Assembly (NCBI GenBank): GCA_963575745.1
Contig: CAUYUJ010004706.1
Span: forward strand, 1 to 45,000
Source of the DNA: Prorocentrum cordatum
Taxonomy: Eukaryota; Sar; Dinophyceae; Prorocentrales; Prorocentraceae
Length of the DNA: 45,000 nt
Direction: 5' to 3'
Below the pieces are notes generated by a model. That model searched no databases and was not told the DNA's origin. It saw only the letters and a program-made list of their open reading frames with translations. Positions 11,426 through 21,001 of this stretch are shown here, piece after piece. Every line of letters starts with the position of its first letter. Within the stretch, counting starts at the first letter, position 1. The position numbers were made by a program, and so were the translations under genes.

Positions 11426-13195
11426 GGGAACGTCTTGGGGGGCCTCTTGGGAGACCTCTGCGGAGCTTCCCTTGGGGGCCTCTTGGGGGCCTCTTGGGGG
11501 CCTTTGGGGGCTTCTTGGGGGCCTCTTTGGCCGTCTTAGGGCTTTCCTGATCCGTCTGACGCCGTCGGAGGCCGTCTTGGGGGCCTCTCTGAACCGACTT
11601 GGGGCCCGTGTTGCAACGCTTCAGGGCCGTCTTGGAGACCATCTTGGCCGTCTTGGAGGCCTCTTGGGCCGTCTTGGGGCCGTCTTGGGGGCCTCTTGGG
11701 CTGTCATGGGGCCATCTTGGAGGCCTCGTGGTCGATCTTGGGGCGATCTTGGGGCCTCTTGGGTCGTTTTGAGCCGTCGGAATGCCGAACAAAAAAACAA
11801 ATGCCAACATATACCAAAAACCTTAGGAACATCATTGATTTCGGTATCTTCGGGCCCTCCTGGAGGACCTCTTGGAGGCCTCTTGGGCCGTCTTGGAGGC
11901 CTCTTGGGGGCCTCTTGGGCCGTCTTGGGCCATCTTGAAGCCATCCCGGGCCGTTTTGGGTGCATCTGGGGCCGTCTTGGAGGCATCTTTGGGCCATCTT
12001 AGCCGTCTTGGAGGCCATCTTGGCCGTCTTGGAGGTCTGTTGGGGCCCTCTTGGGGCCGTCTTGGGGGCCTCTTGGGCCGTCATAGGGCCACCCTGGAGG
12101 CCTCGTGGGCGATCTTAGGGCGATCTTGGGGGCCTCTTGAGCCGTCTTGAGCCGTCGGAATGCCAAAAAGAAGCAAATGTCAAAAGATTTGAAAAACAAT
12201 CGGGAAATCACTGATTTTGATCTCCTCGGGCTCTCCTGGAGGGCCTCTTGGAGGCCTCTTGGGCCGTCTTGGAGGCCTTTTGGGGGCCCCTTGGGCCGTC
12301 TTGGACCGTCTTGGAGGCTTCTTGGGCGAACTTGGAGGTATCTTGGACCCTCTTGGGCCGTCTGGGAAGGCATCTTGGACCATTTTCGGCGAACTTGAAG
12401 GCCATCTTGGCCCTCTTGGAAGCCATCTTAGGCAATCTTGGAGCCGTCGGGAGCAGGAAAAACCTTTGCGACCACCTCGTGTGGGCCCTTCCGGGTGGCC
12501 GGCGGGCTGGGCCAAAGCCAGGGGGAGTTTTTTCAGGGGGGGAAAAGGAACCCACCTGTGATGAATCAACAGGGGACGGCGGATCGAATGGCCTTCGGCC
12601 CATCCCGCCACCGTGCCTGGGTTCTGGGTTAAAGGTCTGTTGAGTGTTCGTTTGTGATCTCGTGGTAGGCTTCTCGGAGGCCTCTTGGAAGCATTTTTGA
12701 GGCCTCTTGGGGACCGTTTTGGGGCCTCTTGGGGCCTGTCTCGCGAGGGGACTCTTGGGGCTTCTTGGAGCCTTTCGGAGGCCTCTCGGGGTATCCTGGA
12801 GGCTTCTGGAGGCCGAGGGCTCGAAATTTCCGTTCGGGTCCCCCGTCTGGGCCCCCTCTTGGAGCCGTCTTGGGGGCTTCCTGGGCCGTCTTGGAGGCCT
12901 CTGGGGCCGTCTTGGGGCCCTCTTGGGCCGTCTTGGGCCCGTCTTGGGGGCCTCCTGGGCCGTCTTGGGGCGATCTTGGGGCCTCTTGAGCCGTCTTGGA
13001 GCGTCGGGAAGCCGAAAACGAGAAAACCTTAAGGATTTTGACACAAATTATAGAAAAGCAAACATGTTTGCCTCTTCGGGCCCTCTTGGGAGGCCTCTTG
13101 GAGGCCTCTTGGGGCGTCTTGGAGGCATCTTCGGCCGTCCGGGGGCCATCTTGAGAGCGATCTTTCGGCGTCTTTGAGCCCTCTGGTGGCACCGT
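11426..13195. repeat. CTTGG-rich array (GGCCGTCTTGG/GGCCTCTTGG) with AT-rich spacers
   Basis: Short modules GGCCGTCTTGG, GGCCTCTTGG and GGCATCTTGG repeat with spacing of about 12-16 bp. Three AT-rich spacers (about 11780-11850, 12160-12225 and 13010-13070) each follow a GAGC(C)GTCGG motif and each precede CGGGC(C)CTC followed by more modules. A less repetitive insert lies at about 12440-12660. Minus-strand frames give Pro/Arg/Gln/Lys-rich repeats that look like translated repeat, not protein. A dispersed relative is at 31276-31990. Confidence 0.9.
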
Positions 13196-13221
13196 CGCGT
13201 CTCCCCGCGTGCCTCTGAAGG

Positions 13222-15092
13222 CCCGGTCACCCGGTCACCCGGTCAACCGGTCAGCCGGTCAACCGGTCAGCCGGTCACCCGGTCACCCGCGGTCACCCGG
13301 ACACCCGGTCACCCGGTCACCCAGTCCACCTGTCAGCTGGTCACCCGGTCACCCGGTCAGCCGGTCATACGGTCAGCCGGTCAACCGGTCCGCAGGTCAG
13401 CTTGTCAGTTGGTCATGTGGTCAGCGAGTCGACCGGTCAGCCGGTCACCCGGTCAGCCGGTCAACCGGTCAGCCGGTCAACCGGTCAGCCGGTCAGCCGG
13501 TCAGCCGGTCCACTGGTCAGCCGGTCAGCCGGTCAGCCGGTCAGCCGGTCAGCCGGTCAGCCGGTCAGCTGGTCAACCGGTCAACCGATCAACCGGTCAA
13601 CCTGGTCAGCCGGTCAGCAGGTCAGCCAGTCAACCGGTCAGCCGGTCAGCCGGTCAGCCGGTCAACCGGTCAGCTGGTCAGCGCCTTCATCAGCTTCTTC
13701 ACGCGGCCAGCCGGTCAGCCGGTCAGCTGGTCAGCCGGTCAACCGGTCAACCGGTCAGCCGGTCAGCCGCGACCGGTCGACCAGTCAGCCGGTCAACCGG
13801 TCCGCAGGTCAGTTTGTCAGTTGGTCATGTGGTCAGCGGTCGACCGGTCAGCCGGTCGCCCGGTCAGCCGGTCAACAGGTCAGCCGGTCAACCGCTCAGC
13901 CTGTCAGCCAATCAGCCGGTCAGCCGGTCGACCGGTCAGCCGGTCAACTGGTCAGCCGGTCAGCCAGTTAGCCGGTCAGCCGGTCAGCCGGTCAGCCGGT
14001 CAGCTGGTCAGCCGGTCCACCGGTCAGCCGGTCAGCCGGTCAGCCCGTCAGCCGGTCAGCCGGTCAGCCGGTCAGCCGGTCAACCGGTCAACCGGTCAAC
14101 CGGTCAACCTGGTCAGCCCGTCAGCAGGTCAGCTGGTCAGCCGGTCAGCCGGTCCAGCCGCTAAAAAAAAATCCATAGTAGACCCGGAATCAACCGTTCA
14201 GTCTGGTCAGCGCCTCATCAGCTTCTTCAACGCGGGCCAGCCGTCAGCCGTTCAACACGCGCCGGTCACCGGTCGAACCGGTCAGCCGTCAGGACAGGCC
14301 GCGGCGGTCGACCGGTCAGCCGGTCAACCGGTCCGCAGGTCAGCTTGTCAGCGGGTCATGTGGTCAGCGGTCGACCGGTCAGCCGGTCGCCCGGTCAGCC
14401 GGTCAACCGGTCAGCCGGTCAACCGGTCAACCGGTCAGCCGGTCAGCCAATCAGCCGGTCAGCCGGTCGACCGGTCAGCCGGTCAACCGGTCAGCCGGTC
14501 AGCCATGGTCAGCCGGTCAGCCGGTCAGCCGGTCAGCCGGTCAGCCAGTTCACCGGTCAGCCGGTCAGCTGGTCAGCCGGTCAGCCGGTCAGCCGGTCAG
14601 CTGGTCAGCCGGTCAACCGGTCATTCGGTCAACCGGTCAACCTGGTCAGCCGGTCAGCAGGTCAGCTGGTCAACCGGTCAGCCGGTCAGCCGGTCAGCCG
14701 GTCAACCGGTCAGCTGGTCAGCGCCTTCATCAGCTTCTTCACGCGGCCAGCCGGTCAGTCGGTCAGCCGGTCAGCCGGTCAACCGGTCAACCGGTCAGCC
14801 GGTCAGCCGCGACCGGTCGACCGGTCAGCCGGTCAACCGGTCCGCAGGTCAGCTTGTCAGCTGGTCATGTGGTCAGCGGTCGACCGGTCAGCCTGTCGCC
14901 CGGTCAGCCGGTCAACCAGTCAGCCGGTCAACCGTTCAACCGGTCAGCCGGTCAGCCAATCAGCCGGTCAGCCGGTCGACCGGTCAGCCGGTCAACCGGT
15001 CAGCCGGTCAGCCAGTTAGCTGGTCAGCCGGTCAGCCGGTCAACCGGTCAACCGGTCAGCCGGTCAGCCGGTCAACCGGTCAGCCGGTCAAT
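13222..15092. repeat. second 8-bp array (GGTCAGCC family) with higher-order structure
   Basis: About 1.87 kb of the unit also found at 1431-2066. Non-consensus landmarks show a longer period: GGTCCGCAGGTCAG at 13387, 13799, 14330 and 14839 (spacings 412, 531, 509), and GCGCCTTCATCAGCTTCTTC near 13680 and 14728, with a damaged copy near 14199. This indicates amplification of blocks of about 0.4-0.5 kb after the 8-bp unit had diverged. Confidence 0.95.
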
Positions 15093-15503
15093 TTGCACAA
15101 CTATTCCACCATCGCCCAATCTGCCCTCCACTTCCACTGCGAGGGGTCGGGGCGCAGACTGGAAAAAACAGATGCCCATACCCCCCAAGCCCGAAGTTCG
15201 GGTCTTCGGGTTGGGGTGGTCTAGTAGGTCGCCAGAAGGTAACCTCGTCCGCCAGGAAGCCAGTGGGTCCCGAGGGAAGCGGGTGCCGAGGCTTCTCGCC
15301 GCGTGCAGTCTTTGGGGGCCCTCCACGGGCCCTGGGGCCGTCAGGAAACGGCTCGGGAAGAAGAGTTGGCCCCAGGGAGGGCCCCGTGGTCCAGGGCCCG
15401 TTTCCTTCTGGACCCGTCCCCTTAAAATGGCATGGCTCGGGCGGGGGGGGCAAAGCTGAGCATCCCACACGCCTGCTGGCCCCGAGGGGTCGCCAGATAG
15501 CAG
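15093..15503. other. probable intron with a dispersed-repeat copy
   Basis: Non-array sequence between the 8-bp array and the plus-strand exon at 15504. It contains fragments of the dispersed family (CCGTCAGGAAACGGCTCGGG, GGGGTGGTCTAG), a G/C-rich inverted stretch and a G8 run near 15450. It ends in ATAGCAG, a usable splice acceptor. Confidence 0.5.
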
Positions 15504-15973
15504 GCATCAGCGCCGAAATCACGGCGATGAGGCGCGAAAATGCCGCGAAGCTCATGCTGGAGGAGGGGAAGATCGAGGCACAGGCGGAGGCGTACGAGTC
15601 TTCAAAGCGCGCAACAGGGAAGATGAAGGCGTCGGAGAAGACGGCGCAGGGAAAGAAGGAGCTCGCAAAGGCGGAGGGCACTGCCTCTTCGGCTTTCCAG
15701 GCGCGGAGGGCGCAGGAGCAGGAGATGCTCCGCCTCGGCGTTGTGGAGAGGATTGCCGACAATCCGGACGTCAGGGTGGTCAGCTCCCTGGAGAACAACC
15801 TGGGCCTCGCGCCAGACAACTCGCTGGTGACGCAGATCGCCCAGCAGGGCATGGAGGCCATCCGAACCAGGCTTGCAGAGTGGACCTCTGGCTCGGCCTC
15901 CAGGCTGAACATGAGCTCTGTCGCCATGGGCGGTGTTCACCGCCCAGTGCCACAGCAGCAGGTGATGAAGTAG
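15504..15973 (+). CDS. C-terminal exon of a helical, SPFH/flotillin-like protein (partial)
   Basis: The frame gives about 155 residues ending in a TAG stop at 15971-15973. The first half is a charged Ala/Lys/Glu-rich helix (MRRENAAKLMLEEGKIEAQA, then KMKASEKTAQGKKELAKAEG), likely a coiled coil. It is followed by EQEMLRLGVVERIADNPDVR and LENNLGLAPDNSLVTQIAQQ, then a Ser/Gly-rich tail. An A/K/E-rich helix followed by a hydrophobic segment is the layout of SPFH-domain (stomatin/prohibitin/flotillin) C-termini, and the VERIADNP and SLENN parts fit that loosely; the SPFH domain itself is not in view. The exon starts after GCAG|G at 15501-15503, matching the AG|G acceptor form. Codons are strongly G/C-ending. 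Upstream exons are probably beyond the array at 13222-15092. The exon is real with good probability; the family name is tentative. Confidence 0.55.
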
Positions 15974-15996
15974 TCATCCTCAGAGAGGTGTACTTA

Positions 15997-16169
15997 GGGG
16001 AACAAAAAGTGACATAAATATAAAAACTCTGAGGTCCGCGCGGATTTTTCTCGGATCGGCGCTGGACCCCCCTCCCTGGCGCGCGGAGCGCGCCAGGGGG
16101 CCCCAGCGCCGATCCGAGAAATCCGCGCGGACCTCCGAGTTTTTATGTTTATGCCACTTTTTGTTCCCC
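15997..16169. mobile_element. palindromic MITE, copy 1 (GGGGAAC...GTTCCCC, TA-flanked)
   Basis: A 173-bp element forming one near-perfect hairpin. The ends are GGGGAACAAAAAGTG and its complement, and each arm carries AAAAACTC-GAGGTCCGCGCGGA and TCGGATCGGCGCTGG. The dinucleotide TA sits immediately outside both ends (15995-15996 and 16170-16171), as expected for TA target-site duplication by Tc1/mariner-like elements. It lies 24 bp after the stop of the exon at 15504-15973. Related copies are listed at 22741, 23279, 25577, 39645, 41680, 42848 and 44760. Confidence 0.85.
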
Positions 16170-16171
16170 TA

Positions 16172-16590
16172 GTGGTGGAGCTACGGGCGGGCATGTAGAG
16201 CTAGGTTCCCATCGGCCACCTCGCTGCAGTGGTCGTCCAGCCTTCCTTCTTCCAGCCCTTCTTGGGCGGTGCGCGCGGGGGCAGGGTGAGGGGGGCGGCC
16301 CTCTGACACGGCACCCAGGTCCTCCTGCCCTCTAGGAGGCCTCCGCAGAAGCCTCCAGCCGAGAAGGGGCCGATCCCCTCCAAGCCCTCGGCATCCCGAG
16401 AATGATGCTGCTCCCCTCGCGCTGCCCAAAGCCAACATATGCTCAACACGGCCCACCTGCCAGTTTTCCGAACGGCACCCAGCCGTGGCGACGAGAATTT
16501 CCACAGGCACTCAACTCAGACAGCCTCCCAAAACGCGCCACCGACCCCTTCCCCGCACAGTACCGTTCAAGCCCTGCCGGCCAGCCAGGG
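16172..16590. other. unique sequence, ambiguous minus-strand frames
   Basis: About 420 bp without repeats. On the minus strand all three frames are open for 80 bp or more and each ends in a protein-like tail (for example APPKKGWKKEGWTTTAARW, or EEGRLDDHCSEVADGNLA). Since the frames compete and no splice site decides between them, no gene is called; a terminal exon on the minus strand is possible. Confidence 0.4.
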
Positions 16591-16789
<199 letters not shown>

Positions 16790-16874
16790 ATTGGCCTCCT
16801 TCGCCTCGGCGGCCCGCGGCGGCGCGGGCGTCCTCTTCGGCGAGCACGGAGAGGGTGGGCGCGTTTGTCGAGTA

Positions 16875-17075
16875 GGGGATCGATTACATAATCGATATAC
16901 CCGAAGCTCGATTTTCTTTTCGAATCCACGAGTGTTCGCGGATCTACAAAACGTTCTAAGTGTTCGGGATAAGAAACAATATCAGCATACCGGGATAACA
17001 TACAAGAAACAATAGTATTTGTATATTCGATGGGAAGAACAAGTTTGGGGCAAATCCATTATGTAATCGATCCCC
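16875..17075. mobile_element. 201-bp AT-rich element with 18-bp perfect terminal inverted repeats
   Basis: The left end GGGGATCGATTACATAAT (16875-16892) is the exact reverse complement of 17058-17075. The interior is much more AT-rich than its surroundings and contains AAGAAACAATA twice, about 33 bp apart. Size, composition and ends suggest a small non-autonomous DNA transposon. No clear target duplication is visible. Confidence 0.6.
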
Positions 17076-17314
17076 CATTCGATTCTGAGGAAACCCTGCA
17101 GGGAATTGAAGACTTCCGTTCCAGAGGTCGAACTTCTTTTCTGGAGGGAGCGGCCTCCAGCATGGATTTGAAAAACCTGCAGAATCGTGGTTGGAGCTCC
17201 AGTCTGGAGACTGTTGATCCTCTGGGGCAGGGAAGGGACTTCTCAGACGGTGTTCCAGGGAAGGCCTCACCTGCGGCGCATCTCCCCGCCTTTGGCGGCA
17301 AGCGGCGGAAGTAA
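17030..17314 (+). other. open frame of 94 codons, coding status doubtful
   Basis: The frame reads through the right end of the 16875-17075 element and then gives a mixed-composition peptide (EETLQGIEDFRSRGRTSFLE, ending FGGKRRK and stop). Composition is protein-like, but the ATG lies inside the repeat element and the opposite strand is also open. If real, coding probably begins downstream of 17080 as part of an exon. No family was recognised. Confidence 0.2.
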
Positions 17315-17392
17315 AACGGTTGCAGGCTCGCCCGCGGAAGCCGGCGGAAGGCGGCGGAAATGTGAGGGTGACGTGAACATTGCTGGACACAG

Positions 17393-17480
17393 GGTTTCCA
17401 GAGTCGGCCTCTCAGAGGGGGTCGGTCCCGTCATCGAGCCTTCTGAGGCGGCCCCGTGGGGGGCAGCGCGGGGCACCTGA
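17393..17480 (+). other. possible terminal exon, weak
   Basis: After GGACACAG|G (AG|G acceptor form) one plus frame reads VSRVGLSEGVGPVIEPSEAA and runs to a TGA at 17478-17480. It is followed by about 300 bp of unique, less GC-rich sequence that could be a 3' UTR. The segment is short and no family is recognised. Confidence 0.2.
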
Positions 17481-17879
17481 GAGGCAGGTCAGCCTCGCAG
17501 AGCGCCGCCCTCCTCGTCCCACCCCTGTCGTGCGCACCGGCAGTTCCGTTCACGGGCTCCTCCCTGCTGCACACATGCCTGCCACAGTGCGTACACCCTA
17601 TTCGGTTCACATGCCTGCACGACATGCCGCAGCCCCAGCTCGATGTATATTACAGCTGTCTTCTGTCATGTTGTCGGTGATGCCCGAAGTGGGATGAACA
17701 CCGAGCTTGGTCGAGACGCCTCATGGTCCTGCTTCCCGTTCATCCTCGCCCAATGCTTCTTTCCCGCAGCGCAGATGTTTAATCTCCCACGGCTAAGTCC
17801 GCGGTCGACAGGAAGCGCGTGACCTCAAGTGGGTTCCGCTCATACCGGTCAGCACCCTTGTCGCGCCACGTTGCCTTCC
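17481..17879. other. unique sequence, no gene seen
   Basis: About 400 bp of mixed composition, without repeats or a convincing frame; possibly untranslated sequence. Confidence 0.5.
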
Positions 17880-17971
17880 TCATCCCCATCGTCATCACAC
17901 CATCCCCATCACCTATCTTCCTTCTCCTTCTCCTCCTCATCATCAGCAGCAGCGTCATCAGCATTATTATT

Positions 17972-18019
<48 letters not shown>

Positions 18020-18285
18020 TTCTTCATCATCATCACCATCGGCAGCAACAACACATCATCACCACCATCATCATCATCGTCAGCATCAGCATCAGCATCA
18101 GCATCGTCATCATCATCTCCACCACTATCATCACCATTATCAGTATCATCATCGTCATCATCATCATCACTACCATCACCATCAGCATCACCACCGTCAT
18201 CATCACCAACACCACCACCATCACCACCATCAGCATCATCCTCATCATCAGCATCAGCGTCACCAGCATCATGGGCATCATCATC
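17880..18285. repeat. CAT/ATC/CAC compound trinucleotide microsatellite
   Basis: About 400 bp of CATCAT with CAC, CAG and ATT variants. It abuts the left arm of the 84-bp inverted repeat. Confidence 0.95.
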
Positions 18286-18287
18286 AG

Positions 18288-18371
18288 CCGGGCGTGGTCT
18301 TACAAGGCCGGGTGGTCGACGTTTTGGTTTGCTCTTTTCCTGTTCAGCTGGGCCTTCGATGGCTCCTCTGG
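18288..18371 (+). repeat. left arm of an 84-bp inverted repeat flanking the satellite
   Basis: This arm and 21002-21085 are reverse complements over 84 bp with three mismatches, and they enclose the whole 18372-21001 block. The outer ends begin CCGGGCGTGGTCTTACAAGG. Read towards the outside, both arms encode the same short C-terminus (see the exon at 18300-18367). Confidence 0.9.
18300..18367 (-). CDS. candidate terminal exon, basic C-terminus (partial)
   Basis: On the minus strand a pyrimidine-rich tract (CCTCCTCACTCCTCCTGT) and CCCCCAG precede a short frame reading EEPSKAQLNRKRANQNVD followed by HPAL and a TAA stop at 18302-18300. This is a textbook acceptor context. AG|G is met if the acceptor is two bases further in. 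The KR-rich stretch could be a nuclear signal, but that is speculative. The inverted copy at 21002-21085 keeps the same frame and stop, with three amino-acid differences, but lacks the pyrimidine tract. The upstream exon would have to lie beyond the satellite. The segment is very short, so confidence is limited. Confidence 0.3.
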
Positions 18372-18497
18372 GGGACAGGAGGAGTGAGGAGGAGGGGGAG
18401 GAGTAAGAGATCGCCTCTCTGTGCGTAGGTCTGACGGGCCCGCGCCGTCCCTATGCGTTCCAGGACTTTTGCAAGCTACTAGTAACGCGGTGCGTGT

Positions 18498-18505
18498 TTG
18501 CGCGC

Positions 18506-18560
<55 letters not shown>

Positions 18561-18594
18561 TGTATGTGTGTGTGTGTTTGTGTGTGTGCGTGTG
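18498..18594. repeat. (GT)n microsatellite
   Basis: Alternating GT with a few TATG interruptions, preceded by GCGCGCG; able to adopt Z-DNA. Confidence 0.95.
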
Positions 18595-18627
18595 CATCTG
18601 TGTCGCAAGCCGCAGTCGCGCCAGCCG

Positions 18628-18650
18628 TTTTTTTTTTTTTTTTTTTTTTT
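18628..18650. repeat. (T)23 homopolymer
   Basis: Uninterrupted T run just before the first satellite monomer. Read on the minus strand it is A-rich and could be a remnant of a poly(A) tail. Confidence 0.9.
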
Positions 18651-18654
18651 GCGT

Positions 18655-21001
18655 TCGGAGTTCGCTTTCGGAGGGTCGGCGGCAGCGAAAACCCATCGGG
18701 CCTGAAAATCGAGCCCGAATGCACTGGGGGAGTTTCAAGCTTTCACGTGCCTGGAATTCGGTTTCGGAGTGTTGGCAGCAGCGAACACCCATCGGGCCTG
18801 AAAATCGAGCCCGACTGATCTGGGAGAATTTGTAGTTTTTCTGCGTTCCGAAATCGCTTTCGGAGGGTCGGCGGCAGCGAAAACCAATCGGGCCTGAAAA
18901 TCGAGCCCGAAGGATTTGGGGAGATCTCATCCTTCGGAGGGTGGGCGGCAGCGAAAACCCATCGGGCCTGAAAATCGAGCCCGAATGCATTGGGGGAGTT
19001 TCAAGCTTTCACGTGCCCAGAATTTGGTTTCGGAGGGTGGGCAGCAGCGAAAACCCATCGGGCCTGAAAATCGAGCCCGACTGATCTGGGAGAATTTGTA
19101 GTTTTCTTGCATTCCGAAATCGCTTTCGGAGGGTCGGCGGCAGCGAAAACCAATCGGGCCTGAAAATCGAGCCCGAAGGATTTGGGGGGATCTCATCCTT
19201 CGGAGGGTGGGCGGCAGCGAAAACCCATCGGGCCTGAAAATCGAGCCCGAATGCATTGGGGGAGTTTCAAGCTTTCACGTGCCCAGAATTCGCTTTCGGA
19301 GGGTCGGCGGCAGCGAAAACCCATCGGGCCTGAAAATCGAGCCCGAATGCACTGGGGGAGTTTCAAGCTTTCACGTGCCCGGAATTCGGTTTCGGAGCGT
19401 TGGCAGCAGCGAAAACCCATCGGGCCTGAAAATCGAGCCCGACTGATCTGGGAGAATTTGTGTGTGTTTTTTTTTGCATTCCGAAATCGTTTTCGGAGGG
19501 TTGGCGACAACGAAAACCAATCGGGCCTGAAAATCGAGCCCGAATGCACTGGGAGAGTTTCAAGCTTTCACGTGCCCAGAATTCCGTTTCGGAGGGTGGG
19601 CAGCAGCGAAAACCCATCGGGCCTGAAAATCGAGCCCGATTGATCTGGGAGAATGTGTGTTTTTTGGCTTCCGAAATCGCTTTCGGAGGGTCGGCGGCAG
19701 CGAAAACCCATCGGGCCTGAAAATCGAGCCCGAAGGATTTGGGGAGATCTCATCCTTCGGAGGGTGGGCAGCAGCGAAAACCCATCGGGCCTGAAAATCG
19801 AGCCCGAATGCATTGGGGGGTTCCAAGCTTTCACGTGCTCAGAATTCGGTTTGGGAGGGTGGGCAGCAGCGAAAACCCATCGGGCCTGAAAATCGAGCCC
19901 GACTGATCTGGGAGAATTTGTTGTTTTTTGCGTTCCGAAATTGCTTTCAGAGGGTCGGCGGCAGCGAAAACCAATCGGGCCTGAAAATCGAGCCCGAAGG
20001 ATTTGGGGGGGTCTCATCCTTCGGAGGGTGGGCGGCAGCGAAAACCCATCGGGCCTGAAAATCGAGCCCAAATGCATTGGGGGAGTTTCAAGCTTTCACG
20101 TGCCCAGAATTCGCTTTCGGAGGGTGGGCGGCAGCGAAAACCCATCGGGCCTGAAAATCGAGCCCGAATGCACTGGGGGAGTTTCAAGCTTTCACGTGCC
20201 CGGAATTCGGTTTCGGAGCGTTGGCAGCAGCGAAAACCCATCGGGCCTGAAAATCGAGCCCGACTGATCTGGGAGAATTTGTGTGTGTGTTTTTTTTGCA
20301 TTCCGAAATCGTTTTCGGAGGGTTGGCGACAGCGAAAACCAATCGGGCCTGAAAATCGAGCCCGAATGCACTGGGAGAGTTTCAAGCTTTCACGTGCCCA
20401 GAATTCCGTTTCGGAGGGTGGGCAGCAGCGAAAACCCATCGGGCCTGAAAATCGAGCCCGATTGATCTGGGAGAATGTGTGTTTTTTGGCTTCCGAAATC
20501 GCTTTCGGAGGGTCGGCGGCAGCGAAAACCCATCGGGCCTGAAAATCGAGCCCGAAGGATTTGGGGAGATCTCATCCTTCGGAGGGTGGGCAGCAGCGAA
20601 AACCCATCGGGCCTGAAAATCGAGCCCGAATGCATTGGGGGAGTTCCAAGCTTTCACGTGCTCAGAATTCGGTTTGGGAGGGTGGGCAGCAGCGAAAACC
20701 CATCGGGCCTGAAAATCGAGCCCGACTGATCTGGGAGAATTTGTTGTTTTTTTGCGTTCCGAAATTGCTTTCAGAGGGTCGGCGGCAGCGAAAACCAATC
20801 GGGCCTGAAAATCGAGCCCGAAGGATTTGGGGGGGTCTCATCCTTCGGAGGGTGGGCGGCAGCGAAAACCCATCGGGCCTGAAAATCGAGCCCAAATGCA
20901 TTGGGGGAGTTTCAAGCTTTCACGTGCCCAGAATTCGCTTTCGGAGGGTCGGCGGCAGCGAAAACCCATCGGGCCTGAAAATCGAGCCCGAATGCACTGG
21001 G
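18655..21001. repeat. 26-monomer satellite (73-106 bp) with a 9-monomer, 823-bp higher-order unit
   Basis: The core GGGCCTGAAAATCGAGCCC occurs 26 times, from 18698 to 20971. Monomer spacings fall into about 74 bp and 94-101 bp classes. From 19325 the order 97,100,97,94,75,94,96,73,97 is repeated from 20148 as 95,101,97,94,74,95,97,74,96; both sum to 823 bp. Each monomer has hairpin potential (CCGAAATCGCTTTCGG; GGGC...GCCC around the core). Both strands are open for 80-180 codons, but monomer lengths are not multiples of three, so these frames are not genes. Confidence 0.95.

Noticed and set aside
11151-13192. Minus-strand Pro/Arg/Lys/Gln-rich frames (AQEAPKTAPRRPKRPP type)
   Set aside because: Translation of CTTGG modules; similar frames overlap in all three phases.
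16181-16510. Minus-strand terminal exon with a protein-like tail
   Set aside because: Three overlapping frames are equally plausible and no splice site decides between them.
18655-21001. CRISPR-like array (regular repeat with spacers)
   Set aside because: Units are adjacent related monomers, not identical repeats separated by unique spacers, and the sequence is eukaryotic.
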